A stretch of DNA of 64,000 nucleotides from positions 2,604,001 through 2,668,000 of the forward strand of contig CM062384.1 of assembly GCA_031310005.1 (NCBI GenBank), written 5' to 3'. This DNA comes from Dactylellina haptotyla. Its lineage: Eukaryota > Ascomycota > Orbiliomycetes > Orbiliales > Orbiliaceae. The notes beneath the pieces are model-generated. The model saw only the letters and a program-made list of their open reading frames with translations, did no database searches and was not told the origin of the DNA. This document shows positions 49,784-61,836 of the stretch, in pieces (position 1 is the stretch's first letter; each line of letters starts with the position of its first letter). The position numbers and the translations under genes are program-made.

Positions 49784-51209
49784 ATGTCCGGCACAACGTC
49801 TCTCCCCGCTGCCGAAATCGCAAAAACCGCCCGCCAGGCGTCCTTCACGATCAAATCGCTCCCGGGAAGCGATCGCGACATCGCCCTCGATGCAATTTAC
49901 GATGCTCTGCTGGCGTTCAAAGATGACATCCTTGCCGCCAACGCCCAGGACATGGAAGCTGCACAAGCTCTAGTGGCGGAAGGGAAGCTGTCGACCAGTC
50001 TCGTCAAACGGCTGGACCTCAGCCGACCTGGAAAGTACGATGACATGCTGCAGGGTATCAAGGACGTCCGAGGGCTTGAAGATCCCGGTGTGTATTCACT
50101 CCTTATAACATGTCTACTACAACACTGCACAGCATACTAATTGCACTACGACAGTGGGTAAAACAACACTCGCCACAAAACTCGACGATAACCTCACCCT
50201 CCACCGCTACACGACCCCAATCGGCACCCTCCTCATAATCTTCGAAGCCCGCCCCGAAGTGATCGCCAATATCTCCTCGCTGGCAATCAAATCCGGCAAC
50301 GCGGCGATTCTAAAGGGCGGTAAAGAATCATCTCACAGCTTCGCTGCCATCGCTTCTGTTATATCCGAAGCCCTCTCGTCGACTCGTATCCCCCCCGGCG
50401 CGATCCAGCTCGTCCAGTCCCGCGAGGCGGTAAAAGACCTCCTCGATCAGGATGTATACATCGACCTTGTCATCCCACGGGGCGGTAACGATCTCGTCAG
50501 ATATATCAAGGAGAATACTAAGATCCCGGTGATGGGACACGCGGACGGGCTGTGCGCTACATACGTCCATGCAGACGCGGACGTGAAGACCGCAGTGGAC
50601 GTTGTGGTCGACGGGAAGACAGATTATCCTGCTGCTTGTAACGCCACGGAAACACTATTAATTCATAGAGACGTGCTGGGGAGTCATCTGCCTTCCATCG
50701 TGCAGGCGTTACAGTTGAAGGGTGTGAGTGTACGCTGCGACGAGGAGAGTTTGGCCGCACTCCGATCTGCGGACGACGTGGTGCTCGGCGCAGCGGGGAA
50801 GACGATATTACAGTCTGCTACGGAGGAGGATTATAATACTGAATTCTTGGATTTGATCATTGCCGTTAAGACGGTGGGGTCACTCGGGGAAGCTGTGGCA
50901 CATATCAACACACATTCGAGCTCGCATACGGATTGCATTGTCACTACGGATGAGACGGCTGCTGAGGAGTTCTGCAGGATGGTGGATAGTGCGGGGGTGT
51001 ATATTAATGCGAGCACGAGGTTCGCGGATGGGTATAGATATGGGTTTGGCACGGAGGTGGGGATCAGTACTAATAAAGTGCACGCGAGAGGGCCGGTTGG
51101 GCTGGAGGGATTGATGATATATAAGTATGTGGTTCGAGGGCAGGGACATACGGTGGGCATGTATGGGAGCGGTGGGAAGCAGTTTAAGCATGAGACGATC
51201 GATTTTTAG
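49784..51209 (+). CDS. PRO2: gamma-glutamyl phosphate reductase (proline biosynthesis), 2 exons
   Basis: Exons are 49,784-50,087 and 50,155-51,209 around a 67-bp intron (GTGTGT donor, GACAG acceptor). The total is 1,359 nt, 452 residues, the normal family length. The enzyme reduces L-glutamyl-5-phosphate with NADPH to glutamate semialdehyde, step two of proline synthesis. Signatures in order: LPGSDRDIALDAIYDAL near the N-terminus, PIGTLLIIFEARPEVIANI and SGNAAILKGGKES (cofactor-binding Rossmann part), VIPRGGNDLVRYI, the catalytic cysteine in DYPAACNATETLL, and the C-terminal RYGFGTEVGISTNKVHARG. In the yeast nomenclature this is PRO2; the Schizosaccharomyces ortholog is called pro1. No targeting signal is seen, so it is cytosolic. 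Confidence 0.96.
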
Positions 51210-52217
51210 CGGTTGCGGTTGTAGATACGAGGGAATGAGGTGGTAGAATTGTAGATATTTACGGACTATAAATCCAGTTCACAATGATCACATACTGATA
51301 TTACACGTATACAAAGGTCTTGCAAGATCTTGCTACATAACAGCAATTAAAATGTGTACATCAACTTGATCTATGCTTATATAATCCGGTCACGTGGTTT
51401 GGTTGTGTTATTTTCGGAAGGCAACACAATCCGGAGAGGTGCATGTGTTGCCGAACAGGAATCCTTGCGGACCGGACAACTTCGGCCGCATTCAGGCTCG
51501 GATTCAGGAGTACTGGGACTCGCGATCATTGGTAGGACTGAGGGATTCCGTACTTTACCCCGCGCCGACGACGGGATTCCGACGGCTGCCTATGTAGATG
51601 CCTATTCCAATCAAGCAAGGCCCGTCATTGTGCGACGTGCTGTTCCCCACTGATTGGTTTATTTTCGGTGTTCACTGGGCTGTGCACAAGACAGGCTTGG
51701 CGATATAGCACAAGCTAGACTGGCTAAAAGGAAGACATCGCAGGAAAGACCCACTTTTTCTGCGACGAGGCAGCTGCTGTGCCTTAGATTTTTTACAAAT
51801 TTATGTACAAGGAAAGGAAAAATAGAGAAATCATGGTATGGTATGGTATCTGAGTACATTATTGAACAAGAGCTTTTTAGTGACCTAGTGCTGTTGTTCC
51901 GTAGGTTCTGTTTGGGTAAAAAATTAAAAAAAAGAGAAAGTGGAAGAGAGATGATTTTTTAGTGAGGAAAGAATAAACGAATGGGTGCTGCCCTGCCCAA
52001 ACTCCTGGTCCCTGTTGCTGTGTTCCTTTGCAAGCTAGCTAAGCTTTCCGTTTCCGTGATTAAGAATGAATAAAACATATGATGAAAAATAAGTGATCCA
52101 GCAAAAAAACTCCCGTAGATTTACAAACCCCTCCCAGATATTCCGAACGCCGATTTGAAAAAGATGAACCTGTTGACAAAAGGAAATAAATTGTTTTTGA
52201 TTTTAATTCCTCTTGGT
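51210..52217. other. intergenic region between two convergent genes
   Basis: About 1 kb between the reductase (+) and the 148-residue gene (-). Reading frames at 51,354-51,962 lack any recognisable domain or splice support. It should contain both polyadenylation regions. Purine-rich runs occur near 51,920-51,960. Confidence 0.55.
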
Positions 52218-52731
52218 TCACAGCCATGAGGTGGTGTTGCGGCTTGATGGTTCCGATGTGCGAAGGTTGAATGCGTTGCTGGTTACATTCTGAGAGATGG
52301 CGAGAGAAGCAAATTGCGAATCCATGCTCTCATCATAGCAGGAGCTTTGGATGATATTCCAGTCTTCAGCGCTGGCGTTTGAACTTCCGCTGGCCAGAGA
52401 AGTCTCGAGACTTTGGAGGTCCCGATCGATGTCATCGAAGCATCCATCAGCTGTTCGCAGTCGGATTAGTACACGAAGATACAGCAAATCGAGTGCGATA
52501 GTTGACAGAAGTCTTACCTCGTCCGTAGTAACAGTCAAGAGATGTCTCTGATTCAGTTTCTCTGGTGAACCGGGAGCTGCCAAAGATGTGCGGGTTCATG
52601 GTGCTCCTATTCGACGATACATGCTGCAAGACCGAGTAGATATCATCCGCATGGAAGGCATCCGAGTCGGCTGCTCCGAAGGCAGAGATACGAACGCTCT
52701 GTGGCTTGGAGTTGGCGAAGGACTTGCCCAT
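52218..52731 (-). CDS. small protein of unknown function, 2 exons
   Basis: Minus-strand exons 52,518-52,731 and 52,218-52,450 flank a 67-bp intron (GTAAGA donor, ACTAAT branch site, AACAG acceptor). The total is 447 nt, 148 residues, closing in frame. The protein is rich in Ser and Asp, with HADDIYSVLQHVSSNRST near residues 26-43 and an acidic ADGCFDDIDRDLQSLETS segment near 72-89. There are four cysteines, no signal peptide and no membrane segment. I recognise no family. The good splice sites and frame closure argue for a real gene, and the ATG is preceded by a purine-rich AAAA context. It may be a lineage-restricted regulator; that is a guess. Confidence 0.6.
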
Positions 52732-54093
52732 TTTTGAAACGGTTTTGTTTTCAAAGGAATATCCGAAGGAGTAGAATAATGTTATCAAGGATTCGATTTG
52801 TGCTTAACTTGGTAAGCGGCTCGCAAATTAAACAGGCGAAGATTAAAAAGGGTCCGAGTAATTTAGAAGCCTTTGGAGTTGAGTGGGACCACGTTATTCT
52901 CGAGGAGGAGGAGGGTGTGTGTATAAAGTGCGAGGGTGCTGTCGCAAAGTGATGATGGAGATGTGACTTGGAAGATTCTTGTTGGTCGCTGAAGAATGGG
53001 TAAAGATGTAGGAGGCAAATGCATGCGATAGTATCAGGGTAGGCAGGTATTTATGGTGATGGGGGAGGGTAAAGAGGCTCTTCCAATAGACACCTCTACG
53101 AATTTATATTTTCTACGAAGCACCCGTACTTTCCGTCCGGGCCTGTTGTGGTGCGAACCTATGGGCCTAGTTTCTGGTTCGCATCGTTCGGTGGAACAGT
53201 AAGAAAGCTCCACAATACAGCCAAATGTGCTCAAGCGGGTGCTAGCAAACAACTGGAATAGCAAGCGAGGAGGTGTTGCGATGGGGAACCGGTGAGAGCA
53301 AGCAGGCACAGTCAGCGAGCCCGAGCAAGTCAGCGAGCACGTCAAAGTGTGTGACAGAAGCGAATTAATTCCGGTTGAGTAAAAAATTCGCCGAGATTTC
53401 AAATCCGTCCAATAGCAACTGTTTGTTATAGCTTCTGAACCCAAGCTTCCAGTGTATATATAGCAAGTTGCGATTTTTCGGGGGGGAAGAAAAAAGAAAG
53501 GGCAAGCGGGAAAGGGGAACGCTCCATGCTTTTCTAGCACGAGGGGCACCCAGCTACCGGTTTTGCTTGTTCGCCTCAAATCGAGCCATTACTGCCTACC
53601 CATTAGCAACTGCTATGCCAAGGTGGGGTCCGTTTGGAGGCGTTTTGGTGGTTAGCAGCAAACCGAACCCAACATATATCGGAAACGGGTAGCGGGGCTG
53701 GGCAGGGCTGAACGATTTTGGCGGGTCGTGCTTCAGTTACCGCGTGCACAATGGAGCGCACCCGCTCAGTGGCAGAGACGGGCAGCGGGATTCGGTGACG
53801 ACGCTTTGAGTACGGAAAGATCGATGCTTTTGCACAGAAGATGAACGTGAAATTGGACTTCGAGGCCGTGGGATTTAGAGCAGAAGCTATAACATGGCGG
53901 CTCCTTGGAGTTTTCCACAGCCAGCTAGTGGAAAACCCCAACTTTAGAAGCAAATTCGAATTGAACCTTTGAAGCCGAATACTCAAATCACAAATACATT
54001 TTTTCACTGCTACTACACTTTTAATTTCTTAATTCGAGAAAAGGAGTCCGACCTTGGCAGGGTATATTGAAAGAAAAAGCTCGCGTTGACGAG
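52732..54093. other. divergent promoter region
   Basis: About 1.36 kb between the divergently transcribed 148-residue gene (-) and the 1,259-residue gene (+). A TATATATA stretch lies near 53,455-53,462 and short direct repeats of GTCAGCGAGC near 53,310-53,340. The 181-codon minus frame at 53,034-53,579 shows no domain and is judged spurious. Confidence 0.5.
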
Positions 54094-57000
54094 ATGCAGC
54101 TGTTTGGCCGTCGAGGGAAGAGGAGTCTGACTCCCCGCGAGGCTCCAATAATCCCCGCGGCTCCGTCGTCAGCCTCGAACCATCCTCTGGACTTCGAAGC
54201 CCGAGATCGACTGCTACGCCCCGACTCTCCCTTCGACGACGAGTTCACGTTCTTCAAGAAGCCGGTGGAAGAGAGAGTGAAAGAGAAAGAGAGCGAGGAC
54301 GAGGATATCACCAGCACCGTTACTTCGTACGCCCCTCACCACGAGGAGGAGTGGGACGGCGGCGGCGGGCACAAACACCAGCAACTCATCCAGCAGCTGG
54401 CGGCCTGGCACCAACAGCTCCAGGCTGATGAGGCGCCCGTGCTGCCTTTTTCCCAATCCAGGTTAGTGCGTCTAGCACCCGCAACATCTCATTTCCAAAT
54501 ATCTCATGCGGGCTACATAAGCACCCGCTGCACTTTTTGATAGTGGGTATTAACACCAGACTGATCGCATATGAGATAGGCTGAGCTTCAAGAAACAAAG
54601 TCTTCACCGTGATAACATCGAAATCTTGAGTCTGTCGCCTTCGGTAAAGCAGCCGGAAGAAGAGGACGATTTCGTAGCCGCTGAAGAAGCGGAAGATTCG
54701 TTGTCCGTCTTCTCGTCCAAACCCATCTGGCAGCCTTCCGAAGCCGTCAACCGTTCTCGCAGCGACCGCTCTGTGCTTTCCGGCGCGACCTTACGCCCCG
54801 AACCAGAGTCGCGAAAGGCACGGGAACGACGGGCTGCAGCTCTCGACTGGCTCTCCACCCACAAGAAAGTATTAGACGGTGACCGCCACATAAACTCGTT
54901 TGACAAGTTCACCGAATTTCTCGATTGCGCGTACACCGTCTACCAGGCTGGCAAATCCGGGTGGGACGCTAACTGCCCCGCGGACCATTTTGCCTCCACC
55001 ATAGATCAAGCCACCAGTTCGAATTTCAAAGACGATCTGATCCAGAGCCTTCTCAATCGGCACTACCAGCAATATAACGTTGTGGCCGAAATGGATGGCT
55101 CGGGATCAACCGAGCTGGGGCCTTCTAGCGCTCTCCTCCCTGCTATGCCCACCCCTCCACCAGCTGCCATAGCACCTCCTTCCGAAGACCCTCAAGCATC
55201 AACAGAGCCACCGTCCGGGCCCTCGTTGTTTCAAAAGGACATCTTTCTGGATTGGCACTCGAAATTTGCATTCTCCAGTCCAATAAGGCTAGGCTCCAAA
55301 GAGGTCCTGCCTACCATCCAGCTGTCCATTCTTCGTGGTAGGTCCGATGAAGAGGGCATGCCTACCGCGGCTCCGTCGCAAGAGCTACAACCTCTTGACA
55401 AGAACGAAGGATTAGACCCCCAGCATGAGATCGTGGAAACCCCCCATCCGGAAACCTATCAGCCGCATCCGGGCCTCATCGAGCTTGGGAGGTCGCTATA
55501 TACTCCCCGGCCCCAGACGTTTCTGTCCGATAGTCCCTTGAATATGCCCAGGCCAGCGGAGAATAAACCCACTCCCTTACCGGCCCAACCATTATCATCA
55601 CCGCCCCCACCGACAAACATGCAACTTTTCGAGCCCGAAGAGGAAAGCTATGTCTTCTATGGCAATTCGAATCTTCAAGGTGCCATTCTCTCCGGAGAAG
55701 TGGATGCACACAGGTTAATCGACCAAGCCCAACATGAGGAAGAAAACTCCATCCAGGTTCTCGGACCTATGGTCGAGGCCGCTATATTGAAGGGTCATTT
55801 CGATATCGTCGTTCAATTGGTTCAGAGGAATCCAGAATGTATCGACGTCGCCCTAGCGGTCGCGGAAGCGAATGGAAAGTTTGCTCCGCTCAAGTTCTTA
55901 GGGATGCTGAAGGAGCATTATCGAAGGTCTGGCCATATTCCAGGTGGTCAGTTTAGCGGATTCACTGGTTACGGTGTCGGATCTGGCCCATCTAGCCTCG
56001 GTGTACCATATGCACCTCCGCGTCCACGGAGTAGAGGTAGCGACCATGGCACTGAAAGAAGTTCACATAGAGGTCGGACGAGTAGGAAAGCTCATCGCTC
56101 CCCTACCGGAAGACCTGAAGCTAGTAATGCTGTTCAGCCCCAGAACGATGATTTGGCTGTTGACGCAGACGACTCCGAGGAAGTTTGGAAGCTACGGGCG
56201 ATATATCTTCTCATTTTGATGATAGCTCTTTCTGAAAGCACATCTACAGATGGATGGGATAGTATGTCCACAGCTTCGAGCTCCCGTCAAAGCTCGCAAG
56301 CGCCAGTTGATTCAGGTGAACACTCAGGGGGGGCACATGGAGCCTCGTCAAGAGGGCTTGGATTGTCATCGGGACCTAGTCGGGCGCGCCAGGGAGGTGG
56401 TGGTGGTGGAGGTGATAAAAAGAAGCGACCCCAAGAAGACGACTCAGATGAAAGCGAAGGTAAAGATCGAAGAGGACCTAATCGTCGTAGACGTGGAGAC
56501 CTAAGATCTCTCGGAAGACGCTTCGCTTGCCCGTTTGCAAAAGCAGAGCCGGACCACCATGTAACCTGCTGGACTATCAACCGCCAGAACCTCGCTGGCG
56601 TAAAGTACGTGTCCCATGTCCTTCGCAATAATTAATTTCTACTAATCCGATTTTTAGAGAGCATCTCAAGAGATTTCATTGCGGCGGCACATTGCCATCC
56701 GACATACGTGCTGCACGTACTTGGGATGAAGTGTTCGATGTTATCGCACCCACTTGGGGCAACAAGCCTCGCCCAAGTCCTTGTAAGAACCTTTTAGTTC
56801 CTTCGAAACCTTCTACTGAACCCGGCTAACATCTACACAGATGTCGACATGCTTGACATCTTCCAGCGGTCGGTTAGGCCCCCTCCTTCCAACCCAGGAT
56901 CATCAGCAGCCTCCGTTGCATATGGAGGCATGGATGGCCTATCATCTCCACCACAACAATGGGCGAACATGCCTCACCCGCAATATACCACTGGACCAAG

Positions 57001-58102
57001 TTTGAATACCGGCATACAACCTACAGCATTCTCGCCTGACCTTCGGCAACTCTCCCCGGATGCGCTGAACGCCGGTGCCTACAACATGAGTCTGGGTCCA
57101 AATCTTTTGTATCCGAACGCTCAGCAGAATTTCCGTCAGGTGGGCAGGGCAGACACCCCAGGCTCAGCCAGCGCAGCAGGTTTTGAAGGAATCAATTATG
57201 CTGCCCTTCAAAACCAGCCTATCAACACCACGGGCTTGAGTGCGCTGAATTTGCAGGCAACTTCTCACGCCCTCAGCCCAGTTGCAGGTCTAGGGAGCAA
57301 TGTACCATTCGACGATTTCATCAATCAATTAGCAGCCCCACACTTCACCGGTATCTCCACTCAGGAGCTCAATGATCAATACACGCGTTCCGGAGAATTC
57401 TACTGGAACGAATACGGACTTGATATGACACAACCTGCTGGAACCCTCTTCACTGGCATCATGGATATCATGGAGCCAGTCGCATCTATCCCGGGTCTAG
57501 CTCCAGTTTACGAGGGATCGAGCCCGGAGCCCGATTCCGCAGTCTCTAATGAGACCATAAACACTCTACTCTACCAACAACAACAGCATATACCCCCAGC
57601 AGCGCCAACACCATCCATCATCTCCAGTTCCAACGTGTCCGTAGCTGGAGCCTCGGCATATCCTTCCAGCTCGACGAGCATGGGAATCCATAATACCATG
57701 GCACCCGCGCAACCAAATTACCATACCCCGGGCTCCGTTGCTGCCACAACACCGATCCATATATCCCACGCTTCATCCCCACCGAGTACCACCGGAGCCA
57801 CCAGGGATAGGAAACTCCAGCTCCTCATTTCGAGGAATCCTGCTATCTCGCCGTCGACGGAGGCGCCAGGCCATAGAACTTTCATATTTGATTCACCTGA
57901 GGATTTCATGAGGAATTTCGATGTCTTTATGAAGACGCAGTTTAACGACCCCGGGTTCAACTGGGAGGGGTGGGAGTTGATGAATCCGATTACGCGGGTC
58001 CGCTTGCCGTCTGCGGAGGCGGTTTTTAACGATGCGGACTTTACGTTTCTGGCGCACGCGAGGGAACGGGCGGCATTGTATCTTGTTCCGAAGGATTTGT
58101 AA
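54094..58102 (+). CDS. large low-complexity protein with fungal C2H2-like finger, 4 exons
   Basis: Exons are 54,094-54,461, 54,580-56,604, 56,658-56,782 and 56,841-58,102 (3,780 nt, 1,259 residues, closes in frame). A frame reaching back to 54,067 begins with TTG only, so the ATG at 54,094 is used. Residues 1-470 are mostly disordered (Pro/Glu/Ser-rich) with a Gln-rich helix near 95-115. Around 480-570 lies a helical segment with an ankyrin-like look (GAILSGEVDAHRLIDQA, EAAILKGHFDIVVQLVQRN). A Gly-rich, then acidic/basic stretch precedes CPFAKAEPDHHVTC...VKEHLKRFH at 773-805, a C2H2-type arrangement typical of Pezizomycotina proteins, followed by TWDEVFDVIAP and a PSPYVDMLDIF segment. The 400-residue C-terminus is Ser/Pro/Gln/Asn-rich. 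It may act in the nucleus; the function is unknown. Confidence 0.82.
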
Positions 58103-58818
58103 GTTTTATGTTGTGAGGATGGTTCTTTTCTTTTCTTTGGATTTTTCTTTTCTTTGGATTTTTCTTTTCTTTTTTATGTTTTTATAATATATCTCTTTTG
58201 GTTAGTTTGCTGTAACATTATCTTTTTTTTAGCATATAGCACGCATATAGACTTGAATAATTTGCATATATTGGGTTTACATACGAGAATTTTAATATTT
58301 TTGCCAATCTTTCGGGGCAATCCCACGAGTGGCTTGTAAAAGTGCCGTGAATATTGATAAAGAACTTACAGATCGCGTGACGGTTGTGGCTGAGGTTGGC
58401 GACTTGTCACAGAGTTGGTGGCTGCATATTCGTGCATATGGTTCTCGACATGGGTGGCGTCATTGGCATTGGTGGGGCCCAGTGGGCTGGTTTAAGAAAT
58501 AGCCTAAATCTTTGACAGTCGGATTTGTGCGATGGAAGTTTGAGGTTTTGGCGATGGAAGTTTGAGGTCTGTTTAAATCTAGCATGTTTCGATTTTATTT
58601 GATACTACCAATACAAGATAAAGTGGAATGATACAAATAGTATCCGCATATATATTCAGCGAAGTGCTATTCTATTTCTAGAATACATATTTGCTAGAAT
58701 ATTTTTATATGTTTCCCGATATAGAGGACGCCATGAGAAATCGTCAGGCATCCGTTATTTCCACGTCAACAAAGCATAAAAGAGTTGCTTCTTTATGGCG
58801 CCGATTCCTCGACACCAT
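58103..58818. other. intergenic region between convergent genes
   Basis: Spacer of 716 bp; starts with a pyrimidine tandem repeat (58,124-58,175). Otherwise no feature was recognised beyond the 3' ends of both genes. Confidence 0.55.
58124..58175. repeat. pyrimidine-rich tandem repeat
   Basis: Three copies of a 17-bp unit of the form TTTTCTTTTCTTTGGAT, the last one diverged, immediately 3' of the 1,259-residue gene. Confidence 0.7.
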
Positions 58819-59255
58819 TTAGTATCCTTGCTCGGTGACGGTTGTGGTGCAAGTCTTTGTGACAGTGACACCACCCTGAGCACTGACGGTTTCAGTGATG
58901 GTCACAATGTCGTTATCGGAATCAGAAACAGTGACGGTGACAGTTTCAGTCTCGGTCTCCGCTGGGGCAGCAGGTTGGGTCACGGTGACAACCTGAACGA
59001 CCGCACTTCCTTGTTGGGTGATGGTGAAGGGAACTAATCTGGTTTTCCAAGCTGTCTTGGTCTTAATGACAGTCTTCTCTATTGGGATTATTAGTATATA
59101 CGATGCTTATTGTAAAGAGAGGCCGTTTAAAGATAAAATGACTTACTTGGCCAACCGCACTTGTACTTGTTGATCAAAGAGGTAGCTTCCTTGCAGTGGG
59201 CATAGGAGAGGTCGGCGAAGAGCGCGGCAGCGATGATAACAAATCCGAACTTCAT
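58819..59255 (-). CDS. small secreted Thr/Val-rich protein, 2 exons
   Basis: Minus-strand exons 59,147-59,255 and 58,819-59,078 flank a 68-bp intron (GTAAGT donor, ACTAAT branch site, AATAG acceptor). The total is 369 nt, 122 residues, closing in frame. The N-terminus MKFGFVIIAAALFADLSYA is a clear signal peptide with likely cleavage after SYA. The mature protein of about 103 residues has three cysteines (HCKEA, KCGWP, KTCTT), a basic KKTVIKTKTAWKTR patch, and beta-prone repeats of Thr/Val (TETETVTVTVSDSD, TVSAQGGVTVTK). It has no GPI-anchor signal or membrane helix. Thr-rich repeats suggest O-mannosylation and cell-wall or surface location. It is also a candidate small secreted effector. I recognise no named family. 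Confidence 0.78.
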
Positions 59256-59488
59256 TTTGATATGAGGAGGGTTTGATCTAAACTCTTCAGATGGCTCAAA
59301 GTCTTAAAAGGAATGGATATTTCCCTGTTTGTAAGAAGGAAATGAGAGGATCTTTTGAAAAGAGCGTACAAAGGAGTATTCCTTGTGAATGAGTGTGCTG
59401 AAGCAATGAGAGACTGAAGAGAGAGCCCGAGAAGGAAGCGACTGCTGATGGAGAAGAAAGAGTGATTATTCAAGGTGAAATGCTAGTC

Positions 59489-59496
59489 TATTTATA
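59489..59496 (-). promoter_or_regulatory. TATA box of the small secreted protein gene
   Basis: On the minus strand TATAAATA lies 234 bp upstream of the ATG at 59,255. Confidence 0.5.
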
Positions 59497-61723
59497 TTAG
59501 TCTGTGTAGGCATTGAAGTCGGTATATCGCCCGTGCGGCCTTTGAAGGACTCCACCTTCGCCATCCACAATTGAATGATAGTAATGCTCTGTAGATGCTT
59601 CTTGTGTTGCACCGATACGCCGATGCACCAAAACTAACTTGTAAATAACTAGTGTATTATGCGCTTGTAGGATAACCTTTTCTTGAAAGCCTTTCTATTG
59701 GTTGCCATTTTCATTCTATAGTTATTGAGTTACATCCTTCCGCTTGTTTTCGACATTCCGAGCGTTGATAGCACAAGGCCGTGCTCACGAGCAGGAGCAC
59801 GACTCGGATGATACATGAAATTTAAAATCATAGAAAGAAAAAACTTTAAGATTGTCGGGAATACTGACTAAATTGGAGCGCCAATATTTCGGCGAGAGAA
59901 TTTGACAGGCCTCGGCCAACCATCGCGCTCGCTTGGCATGGCGAGCAGATTCGCTTCGGTGTGCAGCATTCCGTGTTGGTTGATGCGCACTAATGCTCAG
60001 ATCCGATATTCGAGGCGGTTGTGGATAAGCCTCTAGATCCCATGCAGCTGCCATTACGGTTTTTGAGCCCTCGAGCCGACATCCGCTGGATTTTTAAAAC
60101 TGTGAATTGCGCCGATTTAGATATCGAGCTGTGTGGATCTATGCAGCTATGTGCTGTTGAGCTCACTGAGCAGTCTTCGCTGGACTTGGGTCGAGAGTTT
60201 ACAGATATATCGGGGCTAGACAAAATGAGGAATGCCGATTCCTGTAGTTTCCACGCTTTGCGAGCCCTATGACTTAAAATCTAGCGCCCTAGTAAGGATT
60301 GATCTATACAAATTCCGTTCCTATTGTGCAATATTTGTGTCGCTTGAATAGACACGACCCTGGAAGCCGGATGAATAAACCGTCGCCAAGTCGCGTCGCT
60401 TCCGCCTGCTCCATCGTTCCCGAGCGAGCGTCAGCCAAGGTCGGATACCACCTTTATGGTTCCACAGCCTGCCATGGCTGTTGGCATTCAGTTTTCATTT
60501 TGGCGGCACGACTTGGTAACAGGCATGATGTTGAAATCTCGCAATATTCCAATCATAAGTCTATTTGAAAGGCATGTAGACAAAGCAGTGAACTTAAGAA
60601 ATTAACCTTCTTTGTTATAATTTTAAGCAAGAACCATCTAGTTGCTCCTAACGTTTTTGCCGTTTTGGTATTAATATTTTTGGGTCTGCGGTAAAAGTTC
60701 GGCCCTCTCACAGTACCGTTATGCCGATACTATATGCGAATCTGGACGTCTGCAAGATTCATTATTTATTATTTCAACATTTAATATTTTTACCTTTGAC
60801 TTTTTGGATTTTGCTGGACGCGTCATCGTAATTGATCTTGGCAGAGCCGCGTTTGAAGCATCAGTGTTTCTTTCAGAAGGTGTAGGCGCGTAGATGCAAA
60901 AACTCTGGAACATTTTGAATTCTTGGCAAGCGCGACACACCCTTTCGGCTTTCCAGCTAGCTCTGATTAAGACCTCGAGGACCGGAAAACCGGCAAGGCA
61001 CAGGGGCAAGAACATTTGATTGATATTATTGAATCCATCATTTATTCGTTTGGAAAGAGGAAGCGCAGTCTGTTGTGTTACTTCGCTGGACTTGAAGTCC
61101 ACTAGTCTGTCTATTCCATGAATATGAATTGAATTAGTCAGTCCAATTCAAACAACCCTTTCGCTTTTCTTGTGACGTTAGATTTCTTTGAACAAATTTG
61201 GGTGTCGAACATCAGAATTCCTCGGAATCTTGAAATAGAAGAAATTAATTATCGGGCCGGCGGTTGAGTTTCCCGCCCTTCAAACTGACCGTTGTTTTAC
61301 AAGGAATTTATGAGGAAACCTTCTTAGTGCGGAACAGGTGGGAATCGTGGCCGGGATTGACAATTCAAATTAATTCTCGATCTAGATTTAAAACGAAGCA
61401 GGTTTTAAAACCGGGGAATTCTTAGGAACGAGATCCGAAATAGGCTGCTCTCGGGATATCACATAGCTTCCCTGGACCACGTCAGGTGCCTATGCAATCA
61501 ATCGTCCCCATGTATTTTCGACACTCAAGCTTTTTCGGGTAATGTGAAGGGCCGAGGCACCCAACACAAACCCGCTCTAGAACAGGGAAGGATTCCGGCT
61601 CAAGAGCTTTAGGGTTCCGGAAATGAAAAAGTCAAGGCAGATCCGATGCTCTATCGATATTGGGATCTGTTTGTCATACGGAAAAGTAGAACCAAGATGT
61701 ACCGTTTTGGGGCCACGGGCGCG

Positions 61724-61733
61724 TATATAAAAG
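61724..61733 (+). promoter_or_regulatory. TATA box of the endoglucanase gene
   Basis: TATATAAAAG lies about 105 bp upstream of the ATG at 61,837, a typical distance for a strongly regulated fungal gene. No clear carbon-catabolite or cellulase-regulator site was identified by eye. Confidence 0.65.
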
Positions 61734-61836
61734 AGCCGTGGGTTTTTGATATACCAAGCCAAAGTCAAGATCTGTCAAGCTTTGTGGATTTCTTGGTAGT
61801 TTTACATTCAATATCTCACAACACGATCTTCGAGAA

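Larger units (their letters stand above)
59256..61836. other. long divergent intergenic region
   Basis: About 2.6 kb between the secreted-protein gene (-) and the endoglucanase gene (+). TATA boxes for both lie near its ends. Short frames at 59,785-60,272 (both strands) and 60,719-61,102 (-) carry no recognisable domain. It may contain relics, but nothing can be supported as a gene. Confidence 0.5.

Noticed and set aside
51354-51962. Plus-strand frames downstream of the reductase gene
   Set aside because: No ATG in good context with a recognisable domain, and likely 3' untranslated or intergenic.
53034-53579. 181-codon minus-strand frame
   Set aside because: Irregular composition, no domain, in a region with TATA-like sequence expected to be promoter.
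59785-60272. Overlapping frames on both strands
   Set aside because: Neither has a recognised domain or splice support; they compete for the same DNA. A degenerate gene cannot be excluded.
60719-61102. 127-codon minus-strand frame with two nearby cysteines (CRAC)
   Set aside because: No family recognised, no intron support and a weak start; left out as unsupported.
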